Below, in pieces: positions 59,682 through 64,000 of a DNA stretch of 64,000 nt (the first letter of the stretch is position 1; every line of letters begins with the position of its first letter). Below the pieces are notes generated by a model. It saw only the letters and a list, made by a program, of their open reading frames with translations, did no database searches and was not told the origin of the DNA. Origin of the DNA: Taiwanofungus camphoratus. Its lineage: Eukaryota; Basidiomycota; Agaricomycetes; Polyporales; Taiwanofungaceae. The stretch spans positions 248,001-312,000 of the forward strand of contig CP021222.1 of the NCBI GenBank assembly GCA_003999685.1, read 5' to 3'. The translations under genes were made by a program, and so were the position numbers.

Positions 59682-62600
59682 ATGTCTATACCTCTCTCCT
59701 TTCTCCCTGCCTTGCCAGGCCCCTCGTCGGGCTCATCTCTCGGCGACGCCCTCGCTCAACAGGTCACAGATTGTGGGCGGGTCACGACGCTCCTGGACTG
59801 TCTCCCTACCACTTCCTCTCCCGCGGTCTATGCTGTCGATGCTTCACGGCCACCGCTGTGCCATTCTACCATACACTCCTTCGTTTCCTCTTTTATTTTA
59901 CCGACCTCTGCTTCGACGCCGCCCCTCGGCCCCAATGACCGTGTCATGGTCGTGCTCCCCACCGGCGCCGCCAACGCGCTCGCCCTCCTCGCCCTCGCCA
60001 GCTATCACACCTGCGCTCCCGTGAACGCGAGCTGTACAGCGTCAGAGCTCAGGGAGGACGCCGAGAGACTCCGGGCGAGGGCCGTGGTGACGACAAGGAG
60101 CGCTGAAGACCGACTCCAGCTGCGCCGACTCCGCGCAGAGCTGGGATGCGAGATTGTCTACATCGAGGAACGCGCATCGGGAGAAGCGGGGCTGTTCGAC
60201 ATGCATACGATGGACGGCTCGGAAGGGACCCTAGACGAGCGAGTACCGCACAGGCTGCCGTCGCGCCTGCACGGCCTCAAGGACCAGTCGCTCGTCCTCC
60301 ACACCTCGGGGACGAGTGGCAAGAAAAAGGTGGTGCCCTACACGCTGCGGTCTCTCATCATTGGCACCTGTGCCGTTGTCAAGTCCTGGGATCTCAAGGC
60401 CGATGATGTCAATAGTAAGAATTTCCAATGTGCCGATTTCATATGTGTGCTGTGCGCTGACGGTGGCTCTATATATCTCAGTGAACATGATGCCTCTGTT
60501 CCACGTCGGCGGCATCGTCCGCAATCTCTTCTCGCCCATCATGTCTGGCGGTGCTGTGGTCATGTCTCCGGGCTTCGACGCGACAACGTTTTGGAACCTT
60601 GCGCAGAGCTTTGGTGCGACATGGTGCGTTGTTGCTGCCGTTCACTGCGGTGATATATTTAGACCTCGACGATCAGGTACTACGCAGCGCCGACCATGCA
60701 TCATGCTATTCTTGCTTCTCGCCCAGAGAATGTCGTTCCTTCCAAGCACACTCGTATTCGCATGATCTGTAACGCAGCCGGCGGCCTCCTACCCAATCTT
60801 GCCATAGATCTCAGAGACACGTTTGGTGGAGCCGTCGTCTTGCCTTCATATGGAATGACAGAGTGGGTTGTCTCCACACTCCCGGTTTGTTGTTCTTGGC
60901 ATAATTTGACGCCCGGACGCTGTCATATGCTAGATGTATGCCCATTGCTTCACCACCAACAAACTATGCACTTGACCGCCCTGGCTGCTCTGGAGTGGCC
61001 TGCGGGCCTTATCTTTCGATCCGCGATCCTCTCGACCGAGAGCGGGAGCTTCCCTGTGGACAGACTGGCGCCGTCTCCGTTCGCGGAATGCCGACCTTTG
61101 AAGGTTACGAGACCTCGCCGGACCCTGGCGTGCCTTTGGACACGTCCGCGTTCTCTTCAGAGGGGTGGTTTGATTCCGGCGACATGGGATACGTGGATGC
61201 CGACGGGTGCGTGCTGCTGTGCTATATATATCTTGACGTGGCTTCTCACTGGCTTGCATTGAACACCAGATATCTTTACATAACTGGACGCTCAAAGGAG
61301 ATTATCAACAAGGGGGGAGAGGTCATCTCGCCGTTCGAGATCGAGGAAGCCATCATGCTTGCCGCGAAGGATCGTGTCAAGGTTCGCGTCCCTTTTATAG
61401 ACCTTGATGTTTTCAAAATCAAATTGATCATTTTCAGACGACGCTGGCATTTGCCATCGAGCACGATGTCTTGCAAGAGACGATTGGTGTCGTCATTGTT
61501 CCCCAACCGGGCTCGAATCGCATCAGCCTCGCCGCTCTTCTGGAGTCGCTGAAGCGAGTTTAAAACTTTCTCTCTCCGTGGGCATCTGCTGATCAGCGAA
61601 TCTCAGATCTCAGCTGCACCCATCCAAGTGGCCATTTGCAGTTGTTTACATGGACGACGTGCCCAAGAACCAGGCAGGCAAACCTCTTCGGATTAAACTC
61701 GGCAGTCGTCTCGGGGTTGGTTGCCTTTCCGACGATGTGCCCGCTCTGCACCGCCACTTTGAAGCCGAGGTACCAGATCGAGAGACTCCGCTCTCTCAGC
61801 CCATTGCGTGCCGTAAGGTCGCGGTCGATCTCCCAGACATCCGGAAGCTCCTTTCCGATATCGATGGTGTGAACGACGTTGCCCTTCGTTTTGGGAACGA
61901 CGGCTCTCCAGAAGCGTTCGTCTCCGTCGGTGACAAGGCAAATCTCGACCCGGCCGACATAAAGACGGCGTTGTCGCGCACGCTTCATGACTATTCGATT
62001 CCCGACAAGCTCCACCTGTTCTCCCAGCCCTTGTTCAAGTCTGGCGCAGGCGAGATCGACTTCCGCGCGATGGAGGAGGACATCGAGCGCCGGAATGTAT
62101 CGAGCATGTCTCCGAGGGCGTTGGTGGTGCGCAACATCGTCGCAGAGCTCCTTCTCATCGAGCCGGGCAGTATCACCGGCGAATCGGACTTCTTCCTCCT
62201 TGGCGGCAACTCCCTTCTCCTCGGCCGACTGATGTACTTCATACGCAAGGAGACCGGCGTCAACGTCAGCATGTCGGCCATCTTCGCGAAGAGCACCATC
62301 AATGGCATCGCGCGTCTCATCGACGAAGAGGAGCTCGGCGGCACCAAGGACGACACGATCACCGAGTACGAGTACGCGAGCAGCTTCACGAGCTTCAATG
62401 CGCCCACCGTCTCTCATGGTTGGAACGTGCCAACGGGCCGCGGGCAGAACCACCCCTTGTCGCTGTTGGTGCAGATCATCCCTCTCGTTTTCTTCTATCC
62501 AATGAAGGCAGCACTTACATGTAAGTTTCACTCCGTTCGTTCGCGATTTGAATGCTCATTCGTGTTATGCCAGGGACCTTCCTACTCTTCATTCTTTCGT

Positions 62601-64000
62601 ATCTGGCCAAACACATTACTAACAGTTTCTGGGAGCGTATGGGTTCTCTACTATGTGCCATAGTCGTTGCCCGGCTGGCTGCCCGGGTCCTACCGCCGCT
62701 CGCTGCCGTTCTATTCAAATGGATTGTTATAGGGAAGTATCGCCCAGGCACATATCCCATGTATGTACATCGCCTTCTTCAGACGTGACGCTTGCTTATG
62801 AGATTCCTCCAGGTGGGGCAACTATCACCTGCGTTGGTGGATCGTCAACCAAGCCATCAGAGCTTCTGGCCGCGGTGTATTTGCCGTCCACCCGTCGTTT
62901 GAGAAGTTCTACTATCGCTTGCTCGGGGCAAGGATCGGCAAGAACGTGGTGATCGACAGAACGTCCAAACTTGGCGAATTCGACCTGCTTGACTTCAGGG
63001 ATGGCTGCCGGATCGACAGGGCCCTCGTGCGTGGCTTCTGTGTCGAGCGGGATGGCTATTTCCGATTGGGCCACATCGTCATCGGCCAGAACGCTGTCGT
63101 CAACACTTATACCCAAATTGCCCCCGGATCAGTGATCGCAGACGGTACCGTTTACGGGCCTCATTCGTCATCCCATGCACAACCCTCACACAGAAGCTAC
63201 AAGAACTGCAATCGGACTCTCTTCCCACAACCACACATCCTACTTAAACTATTCGTCGCGTTTCCTATAATATTCATTGTCAAGCTTGTGTCATGTCAGT
63301 CATATGTCGTTCTGTTTGTCGTTGTCGCTTGTGCTGATGTGCCGCCAGATATTCCTTGGTTCCTCGCTATCAAGCTCATGTTAGCGCGCACGTTCGTTAC
63401 TCCGCCACAGGCCAACTCCGTTATAAAAGTGATCTGGTGGTTTGCAAACCCTCATCGAATCGGGTGGCACGCCTTGGCTCGCGTCATCAGAGCGGTTTTC
63501 ACGCCCTTGGTCCAGTTAATTCTGGGGATCGTCGTTAAACGCGTCATGGGTTTTAATAGTGAAGGCCCGGCTTCAGAAGCGAGCCAGTTAACACTCCTCC
63601 GACGCCATATCAACGGTGTCTTGTTGTCGCAATCGGATCTCAAGCGTGCTTTCGATATCCTCGGTACTCACTATGAGATGACGTCGATCGTTTTTCGTCT
63701 CATGGGTGCCAAGGTCGGCAAACGCGTGTACTGGCCAGGTTCAGGGATCGACTGCCCCGATCCAGAGCTTTTGGAGATTGGGGACGACGTCGTGTTCGGC
63801 TCTCGCTCTGAATTGTTTACTACGGACAGGATTGGATCCAAGAAGATTCGTATCGGCGCCGGAGCTATGGTTGCTGATCGTTGCGTCCTTCTCCCGGGAG
63901 TGCAAGTGGGAAGGCGTGCCGTCCTTGGCTCTGGATCACTTGCTAGACGCGATGGCGTTTATGAAGACAATTCAACCTGGATGGGCAATGGTGCGCTTTT
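59682..64000 (+). CDS. NRPS-like enzyme: adenylation, carrier and membrane/beta-helix Pls-type C-terminus (3' end outside window)
   Basis: The A domain should load an acid as an adenylate onto the carrier arm; substrate unknown. Exons 59682-60414, 60482-60623, 60677-60862, 60934-61206, 61270-61381, 61438-61557, 61614-62520, 62574-62760, 62813-63294 and 63349 onward are in phase; 1264 residues are visible. A motifs: LHTSGTSGKKKVVPYT near 208 (A3), PLFHVGG, YGMTE (A5), GWFDSGDMGYVDADG (A7), YLYITGRSKEIINKGGE (A8) and PKNQAGKPLR (A10, catalytic Lys). The carrier site FFLLGGNSLL (Ser near 720) follows. Several hydrophobic spans start near 800 (LLVQIIPLVFFYPM, TFLLFILSYLAKHI) and alternate with hexapeptide-repeat beta-helix segments (GARIGKNVVIDR, GQNAVVNTYTQIAPGSVIAD; later GAKVGKRVYWPG, GAGAMVADRCVLLPGVQVGR). 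This matches the TIGR02353-type terminal domain of poly-lysine synthetase-like NRPSs. No thioesterase or reductase is seen. Confidence 0.88.

Overview
The window looks like nuclear DNA of a filamentous basidiomycete, probably an agaricomycete of the polypore type. Protein-coding genes are dense, on both strands, and broken by many GT-AG introns of about 45-90 bp. The content is fungal housekeeping (ATG15, CDC73, SUV3, MAK10, THI20-type), basidiomycete-type families (a DUF6697-like protein, a CIN1/intersectin-type scaffold, small BTB proteins) and one intron-containing nuclear tRNA. I saw no CRISPR array, insertion sequence or virus-derived element.

Layout. 1-25 kb: C-terminal part of an SRPK kinase; a GH5 steryl-glucosidase divergent from the vacuolar lipase ATG15; a BTB protein with an in-frame TAG; eIF2A; an orphan protein; OPA3-like, divergent from CDC73; an inositol polyphosphate multikinase; two weak hypothetical genes; and a coiled-coil gene containing tandemly duplicated exon-intron units. 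25-33 kb: an 18-exon CIN1/intersectin-type gene (EH, coiled coil, WH2, two SH3, DH, PH). 33-49 kb: a DUF6697-like protein; mitoribosomal mS33 divergent from SUV3; a putative secreted protein; an orphan; an intronless P450-like gene; mitochondrial TrpRS divergent from the NatC subunit MAK10. 49-53 kb: an endonuclease III homologue, a bifunctional HMP-P kinase/TenA, and tRNA-Gly(CCC). 53-64 kb: sparse DNA, a putative GPI-anchored esterase with two micro-exons, more sparse DNA, then an NRPS-like gene running off the right edge.

Functional threads. Several neighbours share short head-to-head promoters: mS33/SUV3 (146 bp), TrpRS/MAK10 (110 bp), steryl-glucosidase/ATG15 (272 bp). Three of the four proteins in the first two pairs serve mitochondrial gene expression. 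The most unusual gene is the one at the right edge. It joins an adenylation domain and a carrier domain to a membrane-embedded, left-handed beta-helix C-terminus, the architecture of poly-lysine-synthetase-like enzymes. The multi-intron models were built by hand by checking splice dinucleotides, reading phase and protein continuity; family names rest on recalled motifs, not on database searches.
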